Notes under the pieces: model-generated
Told to the model about the DNA's origin: nothing
The model's database searches: none
What the model saw: the letters and a program-made list of their open reading frames with translations, nothing else
In this document: positions 7,614 through 17,041 of the stretch, one piece after another
Layout: every line of letters starts with the position of its first letter
Numbering within the stretch: position 1 is the stretch's first letter
NCBI GenBank assembly: GCA_002421905.1
Contig: DISK01000006.1
Coordinates: forward strand, 189,023 to 253,022
Reading direction: 5' to 3'
Source of the DNA: Micavibrio sp. UBA6212
GTDB lineage: Bacteria > Pseudomonadota > Alphaproteobacteria > Micavibrionales > Micavibrionaceae
DNA: 64,000 nt
Position numbers and translations under genes: made by a program

Positions 7614-9089
7614 ATGCTGCTTCAGGAAAAAATCTCAGAAGGTTTAACATTTGACGATGTGCTGCTATTGCCCGCAGCCTCCGAAGTCCAGCCGACCGAT
7701 GTGGATACATCAACGCAACTCACCAAAACCATTTCCTTAAAAGTCCCGTTGCTTTCAGCCGCCATGGATACCGTGACCGAAGCACCAATGGCGATTGCCA
7801 TGGCCCAGCAAGGAGCCCTCGGGATTATTCACCGCAATATGACGATCGCTGAACAGGCCGAAGAAGTCCGCCGCGTCAAGCGATATGAATCCGGCATGGT
7901 GGTCAACCCGATTACGATTTTGCCAAGTGCGACTTTGGCCGAAGCTTTGGAAACCATGCGCCATTATAATATTTCAGGCGTGCCTGTGACCGAAGAAAAC
8001 GGCAAATTGGTTGGTATCCTGACCAACCGCGATGTCCGTTTTGCTGATGATATGAATCAACCAGTCAAAGAATTGATGACTTCGGAAAATCTGGTCAAGG
8101 TGGTTGGCGCAGTCGATAAGGATGAAGCCAAACGTCTGCTGCATAAATACCGTATTGAAAAACTTCTGGTGGTCGATAGGGCTGAAAAATGTATTGGCCT
8201 GATTACCGTCAAGGATATTGAAAAATCCCAGAATTATCCGTTGGCCAGTAAAGACGCAGAAGGCCGCTTGCGTGCCGGAGCCGCCGTTGGAACCGGAGAA
8301 GTCAACGGCTATGAACGCGCACTTGCTCTGTGTGAGGCTGGCCTTGATGTGGTGGTGGTCGATACCGCCCACGGTCATTCCAAAGGCGTTCTCGATATGG
8401 TGGCCCGCATTAAACGCGATTGCGGTGACCGGATGCAGATTATTGCCGGAAACATTGCAACAGGCTCGGCAGCTCAGGCATTGATTGATGCAGGTGCTGA
8501 CGCAGTTAAAGTCGGAATTGGCCCGGGGTCAATCTGTACCACCCGCGTGGTGGCTGGCGTTGGCGTTCCTCAATTAACCGCCATTATGGGCGCTGCAGAA
8601 GTCGCGATGAAACACGGCATTCCAGTGATTGCCGATGGTGGAATCAAATATTCTGGCGACTTGGCCAAGGCGATTGCTGCTGGTGCTTCCGTTGCCATGA
8701 TGGGGGGATTTTTTGCCGGAACTGATGAAGCCCCCGGCGAGGTTATTCTCTATCAGGGACGTTCTTATAAATCCTATCGTGGTATGGGCTCAGTCGGGGC
8801 AATGGTTGAAGGTTCCGCCGACCGCTATTTCCAAGGAAAAGTTTCCGAAAGCAATAAACTGGTTCCTGAAGGCATCGAAGGACGCGTCCCCTACAAAGGC
8901 TCAATCGTGCCGGTCATTCACCAGATGGTGGGCGGATTGCGGGCGTCAATGGGCTATACTGGTTGCCCGACCATCGCTGAAATGCAACAAAAGGCAGAAT
9001 TTATCAAAATGACTGGGGCAGGGTATCGCGAAAGCCATGTCCATGACGTGACCATCACCCGCGAAGCGCCGAATTATCGCAGTGAATAA
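7614..9089 (+). CDS. guaB: inosine-5'-monophosphate dehydrogenase
   Basis: The protein has 491 residues, full length. The N-terminal TFDDVLLLPA and AAMDTVTE are diagnostic, followed by a CBS pair inserted at about residues 95-205 (HYNISGVPVTEENGKLVGIL). The catalytic loop is GIGPGSICTTRVVAGVGVPQ with its nucleophilic cysteine, and the flap region includes YRGMGSVGAM. It oxidises IMP to XMP with NAD, the rate-limiting step to GMP, feeding guaA at 2.3 kb. AAAGGA lies about 8 bases upstream of the ATG. Confidence 0.98.
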   Translation: MLLQEKISEGLTFDDVLLLPAASEVQPTDVDTSTQLTKTISLKVPLLSAAMDTVTEAPMAIAMAQQGALGIIHRNMTIAEQAEEVRRVKRYESGMVVNPITILPSATLAEALETMRHYNISGVPVTEENGKLVGILTNRDVRFADDMNQPVKELMTSENLVKVVGAVDKDEAKRLLHKYRIEKLLVVDRAEKCIGLITVKDIEKSQNYPLASKDAEGRLRAGAAVGTGEVNGYERALALCEAGLDVVVVDTAHGHSKGVLDMVARIKRDCGDRMQIIAGNIATGSAAQALIDAGADAVKVGIGPGSICTTRVVAGVGVPQLTAIMGAAEVAMKHGIPVIADGGIKYSGDLAKAIAAGASVAMMGGFFAGTDEAPGEVILYQGRSYKSYRGMGSVGAMVEGSADRYFQGKVSESNKLVPEGIEGRVPYKGSIVPVIHQMVGGLRASMGYTGCPTIAEMQQKAEFIKMTGAGYRESHVHDVTITREAPNYRSE

Positions 9090-9171
9090 ATGTTGACATA
9101 AAAAACGATTGCAATTATGTCTCACCGGAATTGGAAACAAGTTCAGTGAACATTCAAAACCAGAGCATAAT

Positions 9172-9468
9172 ATGACCAATCGCCGCCCTTTGGAAAATAA
9201 GGAAATAGAATGTGAAAATGTTGGTTTTTTAAGAGCTGCGGCAGAGATTGCCTTTATAGGGGCGATCTGTTCTTCTATTTTTTATCTTGCGGCTCATCAC
9301 CCCCATCAGGATATTCAAAAACCGGAACCAGATACAAAAGTGGAAATGAGCGCTCAACAGGCAATCAGGGCACGGATAAATCAGATCAGGAAGATGGGCA
9401 CATGTTCTGTTCATTCCATTCAGGACATCTCCAACTGTCTAAAGAACAGGTCGGACATATCCCCATAA
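9172..9468 (+). CDS. hypothetical small single-pass membrane protein
   Basis: From the ATG at 9172 the product has about 98 residues: a polar N-terminus (MTNRRPLENKEIE), one hydrophobic helix (AEIAFIGAICSSIFYLAA), and a polar tail with two cysteines (GTCSVHSIQDISNC). An upstream in-frame ATG at 9109 is possible, but neither start has a convincing ribosome site. I recognise no family. It sits between guaB and a convergent DUF1223 gene. Coding status is moderately supported. Confidence 0.45.
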   Translation: MTNRRPLENKEIECENVGFLRAAAEIAFIGAICSSIFYLAAHHPHQDIQKPEPDTKVEMSAQQAIRARINQIRKMGTCSVHSIQDISNCLKNRSDISP

Positions 9469-9486
9469 ATAAATCTGCACCCCATA

Positions 9487-10248
9487 TCAGGGGGAGGAAT
9501 GCAGGAATAATTCTCCGGCGGCCCTGATGGGGCCGTTCGCGTTTTCGCCTTCTTGAACAAGGATAACCAGTGACTGGGCTGTCTCGGGGATATTCGGCAG
9601 ATGTAAGGACATGGTTTTTTCCGTGCCATTCCAGTGAGAGGTCAGGTCACGAATATCTAGGACAGGCCGAGAGAGGGGGCCATATCGTCCCTGTTGGTCA
9701 GTTCCTATCACCACGCCAGTCAGATGAATATTATTCTTTTCAGAGAAAACAGCATCGGGCAATGTAATATCGAATGTATCAGAGGATGATGCAGTAATTG
9801 CAATTTCGGGTAATCCGTTCTTTGAGAGTTCCAAGGCCTGAGTGATCCGATAGGGTTTTGATCCCACCAGACTAATTTCGCCATTCACCATCATATGCGG
9901 TGTAAAAACACCTGTGCCATTCAGATAGCTGTCATAGGCATGTTGACGGTCTGTACAAAGAGGGGTCGAAAAGGGATCTTTCCGCGCCGGATCACGATCC
10001 CAATAAGTCACATGACATCCCAAGGCAATAACATGGGGCCGCGTCGCCAGTTGATCCAGAAAACGATCTGCAACAGGACAATACGGGCAATTCTGGCTGG
10101 TAAATAATTCAACCACAACCGGCCCGTTTAAGGGAACATCGTCCAGAGTCGGGGAAGGAATAAAACTGGCCGGCGAGGTCAGGAAGCGAACCAGACCAAC
10201 GGCCACCAGACATCCGGAAAACAACAGGATATGCTTCTTGAATTTCAT
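9487..10248 (-). CDS. DUF1223 thioredoxin-like secreted protein
   Basis: An N-terminal signal or anchor helix (HILLFSGCLVAVGLV) is followed by a thioredoxin-like domain with VVELFTSQNCPYCPVAD, the CxxC-type active-site region of the DUF1223 family. The segments LGCHVTYWDRDPARKDPFS and GVFTPHMMVNGE are also typical of DUF1223. The likely location is the periplasm and a redox role is plausible but unproven. The ATG at 10246-10248 puts the signal at the N-terminus; a longer start at 10287 is in frame. Confidence 0.85.
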   Translation of the reverse strand: MKFKKHILLFSGCLVAVGLVRFLTSPASFIPSPTLDDVPLNGPVVVELFTSQNCPYCPVADRFLDQLATRPHVIALGCHVTYWDRDPARKDPFSTPLCTDRQHAYDSYLNGTGVFTPHMMVNGEISLVGSKPYRITQALELSKNGLPEIAITASSSDTFDITLPDAVFSEKNNIHLTGVVIGTDQQGRYGPLSRPVLDIRDLTSHWNGTEKTMSLHLPNIPETAQSLVILVQEGENANGPIRAAGELFLHSSP

Positions 10249-10355
10249 GGCTAGACTATATGTTGAATGTTTTGGTCTATCAAGCAACAGAAAAGGGCAG
10301 GGCTAATTTCTATCACCATTCTAAATTTTTATGACTTATGTCAACATATAAAAAA

Positions 10356-10373
10356 TTAACAGAGTTTTGTTAA
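10356..10373. promoter_or_regulatory. inverted repeat in icd promoter region
   Basis: TTAACA...TGTTAA arms (6 bp, 6-base spacer) lie about 95 bases before the icd ATG in a 220-bp intergenic region divergent to the DUF1223 gene. This could be an operator; no regulator is identified. Confidence 0.3.
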
Positions 10374-10468
10374 TCTTTATAGGCAATAATCACGCCGGAG
10401 AGCCGGGTCTCGTTCGAAGACACTGCAAACCAGTTTTTGACCTATACCATTCCAAAAGGAGCCATTCC

Positions 10469-11692
10469 ATGTCTGCACCATATAAAATCAACGGGTCTAT
10501 TGTCGATATGACTGGGGATGGCGTCTGGCCACACATGTCTGCCGAAATACGGGATCAGTTGATTGCACCGTTTTTTGAGATTGACTGGAAAATACATGAT
10601 ATTTCTGTTTTTGCGCGGGACAAGACCAATGATGACGCTTTGAATGCAGCCATCACCGATTTGAAAACACATAAAGCCGCTATCAAAGGCCCGACCATTA
10701 CCCCGACAATCGAAGAAGCCAAAACTCTGGGGCTATCCAAAAAATGGGACTCGCCCAACGGGATTATCCGCCGCGCCATCAATGGAGCGGCAATTCTGCG
10801 TAATACAATCGAAATTGATGGCATTGGAAAATATGCGCCGCTCATGCATGATGTGACCATCGCGCGTCAAGCAGTAGGCGGTATTTATGGTGCGCCGAAT
10901 GTTTCAATTCCCGGCAATGGAACTTTGAAGATTGTTTATGAAGGCGAGGATGGATCAACCGAAATGCTGGTGGAAAACCGCAAAGTTTCAACTGGTGTTC
11001 TGATGCTGACAACCGAAACTGATTCGTCGATCCGCGATTATGCCCATGCTGTCTTTGCTCAAGCTTTATCCATGCACAAGTCGGTAATTTTTGCGGCCAA
11101 AGATACAATTAATCCTGTCTATGATGGCCGCTTCATTGATATCTTCAATCAGATTTTCAAAGAGACTTATGAGGACAAATTCAGAGAAGCCGGATTAACA
11201 TTTTCGCATAAGGTTCAATTGATTGATTCTGTGGTTTCTAAAATTCCACAAGGCAAGATGAACGGGATGATTATCGCGCTTAAAAACTATGACGGGGATG
11301 TGGTATCAGATCAGGTCGCTGGGGAACATAAATCACTAGGGTTGATGGACTCGACACTCGTGTCTGCGGATGGAACCTTGCTGGCTGACCCGCCACATGG
11401 AACGGCCCCTGATTTAGAGCATGCATGGCATGAAAAGAAAATTCTGCTGGCGAACCCGGCGGCACATATTTTTGCTTATGCCGAGGCCATACGTCACAAA
11501 GCCGAGCTGAATGGTCAGGCTGATGGTGTAGGGTTGGCCAAAAAACTCAAACAGGCAGTGACCATCACAATTGAAGCGGGCTTGAAATCAGGCACTTTGA
11601 CAGGAGATCTGGCGGTAGATAGAAGCAAATCCATTACGGGTCAGCAATTTATTGCCAATGTCCGCGATACATTCAGGGATATGATTATATAA
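10469..11692 (+). CDS. icd: NADP-dependent isocitrate dehydrogenase, eukaryote-like type
   Basis: The protein has 407 residues from ATG 10469, with AAAAGGAG upstream. VDMTGDGVWPHM, KGPTITPT, KKWDSPNGIIRRAINGA, the substrate/metal region and LADPPHGTAPDLEHAW identify the isocitrate dehydrogenase superfamily. The SPNGIIR and GTAPDLE forms match the subfamily II (mitochondrial-like) enzymes used by many alphaproteobacteria. It decarboxylates isocitrate to 2-oxoglutarate in the TCA cycle. It is a single gene with a terminator downstream. Confidence 0.92.
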   Translation: MSAPYKINGSIVDMTGDGVWPHMSAEIRDQLIAPFFEIDWKIHDISVFARDKTNDDALNAAITDLKTHKAAIKGPTITPTIEEAKTLGLSKKWDSPNGIIRRAINGAAILRNTIEIDGIGKYAPLMHDVTIARQAVGGIYGAPNVSIPGNGTLKIVYEGEDGSTEMLVENRKVSTGVLMLTTETDSSIRDYAHAVFAQALSMHKSVIFAAKDTINPVYDGRFIDIFNQIFKETYEDKFREAGLTFSHKVQLIDSVVSKIPQGKMNGMIIALKNYDGDVVSDQVAGEHKSLGLMDSTLVSADGTLLADPPHGTAPDLEHAWHEKKILLANPAAHIFAYAEAIRHKAELNGQADGVGLAKKLKQAVTITIEAGLKSGTLTGDLAVDRSKSITGQQFIANVRDTFRDMII

Positions 11693-11747
11693 GGGGAACA
11701 AAACACATGATGCTAATGTTTGTTCCATTTTGATAAAATTCGATCAA

Positions 11748-11778
11748 ATCCCCGATTAAATTTGTCGGGGGTTTAATC
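11748..11778 (+). terminator. rho-independent terminator after icd
   Basis: The stem CCCCGA...TCGGGG is followed by GTTTAAT, 56 bases after the icd stop. The stem is short with a 9-base loop. Confidence 0.55.
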
Positions 11779-11831
11779 TATTCGTAGTAATCTAGAAAAA
11801 GTACAACCGCCCAGAGACAAGACCATTAAGT

Positions 11832-13514
11832 ATGACCGAACATGAAATGCCACTTATCACGACGCTATCCTTTGGCTTGGTCATGGCGTTCATGTTCGGG
11901 TTGGTGGCTGTGCGTCTCAGATTGCCACCAATTGTAGGATATTTGCTGGCAGGCGTCTTTCTTGGCCCATACACACCGGGTTTTGTTGCGGATGCAGAAA
12001 TTGCCAAACAGCTCTCCGAAGTGGGGATTGTTCTCCTGATGTTTGGTGTGGGGCTTCATTTTTCACTCAAGGATTTGTGGGAAGTTAAAAAAATCGCCAT
12101 CACCGGAGCCTTTGCCCAGATTGTGGTTTCAGTGGTCATCGGATTGGGGCTGGCTCATCTATGGGGCTGGAAACCGGAGGCCGGATTTGTCTTTGGTCTG
12201 GCCTGTTCGGTTGCCAGTACGGTTGTGATGATGCGCGCCTTGGAAGACAACCATCTTTTACACAGTACCATCGGAAAAATTGCTGTGGGTTGGCTGATTG
12301 TTCAGGATCTGGTCATGGTGTTGGCCTTGGTGCTTGTTCCATCTCTCGCAAGGAGTGGCGGCGATGAAACAATTCATCTGGAAATGATTCTCGGTGGTGC
12401 AGTGGCGATGGCCAAAATGGCCCTGTTTGTGTTGGTGACATTATTGCTCGGATATCGGGCGTTGCCCGGCATTCTGCATCAAGTGGTTGCCACGCGTTCC
12501 CGCGAACTCTTTACTCTGGCGGTTCTGGCTGTCGCGGTGGGGGTGGCCTTTGCTGCCGGAATGATTTTCGGGGTGTCTTTGGCGCTTGGAGCCTTTATTG
12601 CTGGAATGATGCTCAAAGAATCGAGCCTGAGTAAAGATATTGCCGAGCGCGCTTTGCCTTTACAAGACGCCTTCGCGGTTTTGTTTTTTGTCGCGGTGGG
12701 GATGTTATTTAATCCGACAGTGATTTGGGAAGACCCTGTCTCTGTCATTTTGTGCGTTTTAACCATTATGGTCGGAAAATCGATTGCATCCTTTGTCGTT
12801 GTCACAGCATTCAGATATCCGCTTCGGACAGGATTATTGGTCACCGCCGGATTGGGACAAATCGGAGAGTTCTCGTTTGTTATTGCAACCCTTGCACTTT
12901 CTTTTGGGATTTTAAGCAGTCATGCTCATGATATTCTATTGGCGGGGGCATTGATTTCAATCTCGCTTAACCCGCTAACCTTTGTCGGATCTCGTCTGAT
13001 TCATGAATGTGTCGGGGCAACCCCCCGTTTTGCACAATTCTTCTCGCTTCCCGAAGATGATGATGAACTGGCACATTTACAACCCGAAGAAAAAAAGGAG
13101 CTTGCGCGCTCTTTGGTGGTATTGATCGGAGCAGGTCAAATCGGAGGGTATATTTATTCGCATATTGATGAAACGCGCCATGAACTGGTCATCATCGAAA
13201 CCAATCGGGAAAAAGTGGAAATTCTACGTGAAAGAGGGTATCACGCGATTGCGGGTGATGCCGGAAGTTTTGAAACGCTGACCGATGCCATGATTGATCG
13301 GGCCGTCGCGGTCGTAATTGCCATTCCCGAAGCATTTGAGGTTGGTCGTATTATCGAGGCAATTCGAGAGATCGGCCCTCAGGCAAAAATTGTCATTCAG
13401 GATCGCTATAATTTTGGCGCGGTTGATGTCGAGGAAATGCAGGTTGATCTGAAAGTCACCGGCGCAGAAGAAATCGCCAAACGAATGCTCTCTTATCTCT
13501 CTACTTTGAGATAA
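11832..13514 (+). CDS. CPA2 monovalent cation:proton antiporter with TrkA-N domain
   Basis: The protein has 560 residues. About twelve hydrophobic segments (residues 10-385) carry CPA2/KefB-type motifs (LPPIVGYLLAGVFLGP, EVGIVLLMFGVGLHFS, LGAFIAGMMLKES). A C-terminal Rossmann NAD-binding regulatory domain follows (VLIGAGQIGGYIYSHI, IAGDAGSFETL). The arrangement resembles YbaL/KefB potassium/proton antiporters of the inner membrane. Substrate K+ or Na+ is inferred. No KefF/KefG-type ancillary gene is adjacent. Confidence 0.9.
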   Translation: MTEHEMPLITTLSFGLVMAFMFGLVAVRLRLPPIVGYLLAGVFLGPYTPGFVADAEIAKQLSEVGIVLLMFGVGLHFSLKDLWEVKKIAITGAFAQIVVSVVIGLGLAHLWGWKPEAGFVFGLACSVASTVVMMRALEDNHLLHSTIGKIAVGWLIVQDLVMVLALVLVPSLARSGGDETIHLEMILGGAVAMAKMALFVLVTLLLGYRALPGILHQVVATRSRELFTLAVLAVAVGVAFAAGMIFGVSLALGAFIAGMMLKESSLSKDIAERALPLQDAFAVLFFVAVGMLFNPTVIWEDPVSVILCVLTIMVGKSIASFVVVTAFRYPLRTGLLVTAGLGQIGEFSFVIATLALSFGILSSHAHDILLAGALISISLNPLTFVGSRLIHECVGATPRFAQFFSLPEDDDELAHLQPEEKKELARSLVVLIGAGQIGGYIYSHIDETRHELVIIETNREKVEILRERGYHAIAGDAGSFETLTDAMIDRAVAVVIAIPEAFEVGRIIEAIREIGPQAKIVIQDRYNFGAVDVEEMQVDLKVTGAEEIAKRMLSYLSTLR

Positions 13515-13516
13515 AA

Positions 13517-13543
13517 AGAAACCCCGCACAAAGCGGGGTTTCT
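13517..13543. terminator. bidirectional terminator
   Basis: AGAAACCCCGC and GCGGGGTTTCT form an 11-bp stem with a 5-base loop between the convergent antiporter and nrdA genes. A-rich and T-rich flanks on each side fit both directions. Confidence 0.85.
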
Positions 13544-13563
13544 TGACACAGAACTTTGTAAAT

Positions 13564-15396
13564 CTATTGGCAAGCCAGACATTCTTCATATTTTGGTTGA
13601 CTGTCCCCCAGCTCGAGCTGTTTGGGTTGGGCATCATTGGCTTGTTTGCTGCGCGTCCAGCTCGCAGCGCTTTCGGCGCGTTGGATGGATTTGGAACGGC
13701 AGTAATACAACGATTTAACACCTTTTGCCCAGGCCTCCCAGTGAATGGCGTGCAGATCCTTTTTGTGGATATTGGCAGGCAGGAAGACGTTGAGTGACTG
13801 GGCCTGACAAACAAACGGAGTTCTATCTCCGGCATGTTCGATCAACCAGCGCTGGTCAATTTCGAAAGCCGTTTTGAAGACATCCTTTTCTTCATCTGTA
13901 AGGAAATCCAAATGCTGGATCGACCCTTCATTGGTAAAGATGGATGACCATATATCCTCATTATTCAAGCCTCGTTCTTCCAGCAAAGCTTCCAGATACG
14001 GATTGCGAACCGGGAAGGAACCGGACAGGGTTTTATGAGTATAGGCGTTGGCGGCAATCGGTTCGATCCCCGGAGATGAGCCACCGCAAATGATCGAGAT
14101 CGACGCGGTCGGTGCAATAGCCATCTTGTTCGAGAACCGCTCCATGATGCCGTAATCGGCGGCATCGGGGCATGCTCCACGTTCGTGCGCCAGCTTAACC
14201 GAAGCATCATCCGCCTGACGTTTGATATGCTGGAACATTTTACGGTTCCAGACTTTGGCCATGACGCCCTCCATCGGGATCATTTTGGATTGGAGGAACG
14301 AGTGGAAACCCATGACACCCAAGCCGACAGAACGCTCACGCATTGCTGCATATTTTGCGCGTTTCATGGAATCAGGAGCTTTCTCGATAAAGTCGGTCAG
14401 GACATTATCAAGGAAGCGCATCACATCTTCGATAAAGGTCGGATGATCCTGCCATTCTTCGAACGTATCAAGGTTAAGAGAAGACAGACAACATACAGCC
14501 GTCCGATCATTGCCCAGATGGTCACGACCTGTTGGCAGGGTAATCTCGGAACATAGATTGGACATCTTGACGTTCAGCCCAGCCATTTTGTGATGCTCGG
14601 GAATCTTGTCATTCACATGATCGATATAAACGATGTATGGCTCGCCCTGTTCGATCCGCGCAGTCAACAGACGAACCCACAAATCGCGCGCTTTAACACG
14701 TGAAATGACAGCCTTGTCTTTCGGAGAGCGCAGAGCCCATTCTTCATCATTGGCAACGGCATGCATAAACGCATCGGGAATCAGAATACCGTGGTGCAGG
14801 TTGAGGGCTTTCCGGTTTGGATCACCACCGGTCGGGCGACGAATTTCGATAAACTCCTCGATCTCAGGATGGTCGATCGGCAGATAGATCGCAGCCGAAC
14901 CACGGCGCAACGATCCTTGGGAAATTGCCAGAGTTAGAGAATCCATAACGCGAATGAACGGCACGATTCCGGATGTTTTTCCATTCCGTCCGACTTTTTC
15001 CCCGATCGAGCGGACATTCCCCCAATAGGAGCCAATGCCACCGCCCAAAGAGGCCAACCAGACATTCTCGTTCCATAAGGACACAATATCTTCCAGAGAA
15101 TCATTGGTTTCATTGAGAAAACAGGAAATGGGTAACCCACGGCTGGTTCCACCATTCGAGAGAATTGGGGTCGAAGGCATAAACCACAAATTCGAAATAT
15201 AATCATATAAACGCTGGGCATGGGCTGAATCATCGCCATAATACATGGCAACCCGCGCAAATAAATCCTGTGGGCCTTCTTCTGGCAGTAAATACCGGTC
15301 AACCAAAGTGGCAATCCCGAAGGATGTCAATTTTGAATCACGTGACTTATCAATCGTGATCCGGTTGCCTCGTTCCATCTGTGCAACGTCAAACAT
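13564..15396 (-). CDS. nrdA: ribonucleotide reductase class I large subunit
   Basis: The protein has 610 residues, shorter than E. coli NrdA because there is no N-terminal ATP-cone; it starts directly at MFDVAQMERGN. The catalytic residues are visible: GLPISCF (first redox Cys), MSNLCSE (N-x-C-x-E, the thiyl radical site) and VCCLSSLN (second redox Cys). The C-terminal redox tail is YEECLACQ. Lack of the cone implies no ATP/dATP activity switch in this subunit unless it lies elsewhere. It reduces NDPs to dNDPs with NrdB. Two NrdR-box-like palindromes lie 96-144 bases upstream. Its partner nrdB is about 1.8 kb away on the opposite strand. Confidence 0.95.
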   Translation of the reverse strand: MFDVAQMERGNRITIDKSRDSKLTSFGIATLVDRYLLPEEGPQDLFARVAMYYGDDSAHAQRLYDYISNLWFMPSTPILSNGGTSRGLPISCFLNETNDSLEDIVSLWNENVWLASLGGGIGSYWGNVRSIGEKVGRNGKTSGIVPFIRVMDSLTLAISQGSLRRGSAAIYLPIDHPEIEEFIEIRRPTGGDPNRKALNLHHGILIPDAFMHAVANDEEWALRSPKDKAVISRVKARDLWVRLLTARIEQGEPYIVYIDHVNDKIPEHHKMAGLNVKMSNLCSEITLPTGRDHLGNDRTAVCCLSSLNLDTFEEWQDHPTFIEDVMRFLDNVLTDFIEKAPDSMKRAKYAAMRERSVGLGVMGFHSFLQSKMIPMEGVMAKVWNRKMFQHIKRQADDASVKLAHERGACPDAADYGIMERFSNKMAIAPTASISIICGGSSPGIEPIAANAYTHKTLSGSFPVRNPYLEALLEERGLNNEDIWSSIFTNEGSIQHLDFLTDEEKDVFKTAFEIDQRWLIEHAGDRTPFVCQAQSLNVFLPANIHKKDLHAIHWEAWAKGVKSLYYCRSKSIQRAESAASWTRSKQANDAQPKQLELGDSQPKYEECLACQ

Positions 15397-15491
15397 AAAC
15401 CGTTCTCCCTAAACTTCATCGGTCAAACCCCGTTTCACGGGGCAAAATTAAAATAATTTGGTTTTTCCAGTGAGGACAGAAAGTGAAGAAA

Positions 15492-15507
15492 ACACAATCT
15501 GTTGTGA
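15492..15507. promoter_or_regulatory. NrdR-box-like palindrome, distal, nrdA
   Basis: acacaatctgttgtga matches the NrdR box pattern acaCwAtATaTwGtgt at 13 of 16 positions. Its centre is 33 bp from the second box; paired boxes about three helical turns apart are the known NrdR arrangement. Confidence 0.65.
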
Positions 15508-15524
15508 TCTATACACCTAATAAC

Positions 15525-15540
15525 CTACTACATATCGTGT
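15525..15540. promoter_or_regulatory. NrdR-box-like palindrome, second box, nrdA
   Basis: ctactacatatcgtgt matches the NrdR box pattern at 12 of 16 positions. It pairs with 15492-15507 upstream of nrdA. The rest of the roughly 490-bp gap (15397-15884) shows no supported gene, only hairpins near its left and right ends. Confidence 0.6.
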
Positions 15541-15778
15541 CTGGGACACAAACAATTCTTGACGCAAAAAAAATAAATTTGCAAGCACCCCAACCCCAAG
15601 ACTCTCCGTAAAAACCTAGTTGAATCAAGTTGTTATTTTTTTTGTGAGAATCGTGGACAAGTTTAGAAAGTACAAAAATTTCAAGATTACATCTATTCAG
15701 ATTGCCAGAATCCTCTAATTCCTTTTCCAAAATACCAGACATGCATAAGAATCATGCCTTCGAGGAGGATAGGCCGAC

Positions 15779-15799
15779 CGAATCGCCATGGCCGATTCG
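15779..15799. other. hairpin with nested palindromic loop
   Basis: CGAATCG and CGATTCG form a 7-bp stem around CCATGGC, itself largely palindromic. It lies between the terminator of the secreted-protein gene and the nrdA regulatory region. The role is unknown. Confidence 0.4.
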
Positions 15800-15813
15800 T
15801 TTCCTTGATCCCC

Positions 15814-15848
15814 CCAAAAAAACTCCCCCCGATATTATTCGGGGGGAT
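15814..15848 (-). terminator. rho-independent terminator of the secreted-protein gene
   Basis: On the reverse strand the stem CCCCCCGA / TCGGGGGG has a 6-base loop and is followed by AGTTTTTTT, a textbook terminator about 40 bases after the stop at 15885. Confidence 0.85.
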
Positions 15849-15884
15849 ATGTATTCAGGTATGAATTTAGCGACGTTTAGAACC

Positions 15885-16850
15885 TTACTTGATTGAACTG
15901 GTCACAGAGCCAATCGCAGAGTTCAGCTGGGCAGAGAACATCTTTGAAAGCATGTCATTCAGATTTCCGAGACTTGATTCAGAGATCTTGCCACAGGTTG
16001 ATGCTCCAAGCTCTGCAATATAGACATTCTCAAAATTACCACAAGACGCAGCGCCCGGGAATAAGCCCTTGAGTGAAGCGGTGGCATTCGTCAACGCCGT
16101 GTTGGCAGCACCTTGAACTTGACCAGTTATCTGATTGGTTGCAGTGTTAACCACATTATTCACTGCGTTCTGGGCTGTACTCGTTAACTGGTTCTGAACC
16201 TGTGAGATCTTGCTTTGAAGTGCGGTTTTGGCAGCTTCTTGAGATTTAATAAGATTTGCAAGATCGGCTGTTGTGGGGCAAGCAGGGGTTGGGCCAATAA
16301 CGATACTTCCGGCTGGCGCACATTTCCCTTGAGCAAGATCGTTTGCCGAGTTTGCTACTTTTTGTTTCAATGCTTCGTATTCTGCATTTTGATTAGATGT
16401 CAGGTTGGACAACTGGGACTGCAAACCGGACAACTCGTTCTGAAGAGCATTATCTTGGGATGAGGTGTTGTTACTGGTTGTCGTGCTTCCACAAGCTGGT
16501 GTGGGGCCAATCACGATACTACCCGCAGGGGCACATTTCGTGGAGGAAGAAGATGACGAGGTTTGTGACTGTGTTGTCGCCGGACCTGGGCCGAATGTGA
16601 CATTACCTTGAGGCTGAGTTGGCTGTGTTTTCTCATATGCTGATAATGCCGCTCTGACTTTAGGGTCTATAAGAGAGTAGTTGCTGATATATTGCAGATC
16701 ACTCGCTACCAGAGGGATTCCGGCGTTAATTTTAGCCATAACGGCCACAGAATTGTCTGCAGCATGAACTGTAGAGGCCCCGGAGAGCAGCGCAATGGCA
16801 GCCAGGGTTGCCAAATATTTGTTACAAGATTTCGATATGGTAGACACCAT
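15885..16850 (-). CDS. secreted protein with twin cysteine-bracketed repeats
   Basis: From the ATG at 16848-16850 (GGAGGG 5-6 bases upstream) the product has 321 residues. It has a signal peptide (YLATLAAIALLSGASTVHAA) and no recognised domain. A 15-residue unit CAPAGSIVIGPTPAC occurs twice with no residue changed, bracketed by cysteines, near residues 105 and 178. Between and after them are Ser/Thr/Gln/Asn-rich and coiled-coil-like stretches (LQNELSGLQSQLSNLTSNQ). Two more cysteines lie near the C-terminus. The product is presumably periplasmic or surface-exposed; function is unknown. It has its own strong terminator and lies between nrdA and nrdB. Confidence 0.8.
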   Translation of the reverse strand: MVSTISKSCNKYLATLAAIALLSGASTVHAADNSVAVMAKINAGIPLVASDLQYISNYSLIDPKVRAALSAYEKTQPTQPQGNVTFGPGPATTQSQTSSSSSSTKCAPAGSIVIGPTPACGSTTTSNNTSSQDNALQNELSGLQSQLSNLTSNQNAEYEALKQKVANSANDLAQGKCAPAGSIVIGPTPACPTTADLANLIKSQEAAKTALQSKISQVQNQLTSTAQNAVNNVVNTATNQITGQVQGAANTALTNATASLKGLFPGAASCGNFENVYIAELGASTCGKISESSLGNLNDMLSKMFSAQLNSAIGSVTSSIK

Positions 16851-17041
16851 TTTACCCTCCATATTGCTTAAAAAAAGCCCCTCCGCATATCCATCTGAAC
16901 TATCATTGTCAGAGCGACGAATATCAAAAAAGCATACACACACCGATCAATATATCACGAAATTAATTAAGAAAGAAATAATTAGGTAAAATTTTATCTA
17001 ATTTTCGGATTTGGGGCAGGTTGGAGGCATTTGGGCGCATA

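Noticed and set aside
15509..15742. Reverse open frame of 77 codons across the NrdR-like boxes
   Set aside because: It spans the regulatory palindromes of nrdA, has no recognisable features and no start signal.
15702..15896. Forward open frame of 64 codons in the nrdA upstream gap
   Set aside because: It overlaps a strong terminator and a hairpin, has no ribosome site and shows no protein-like pattern.
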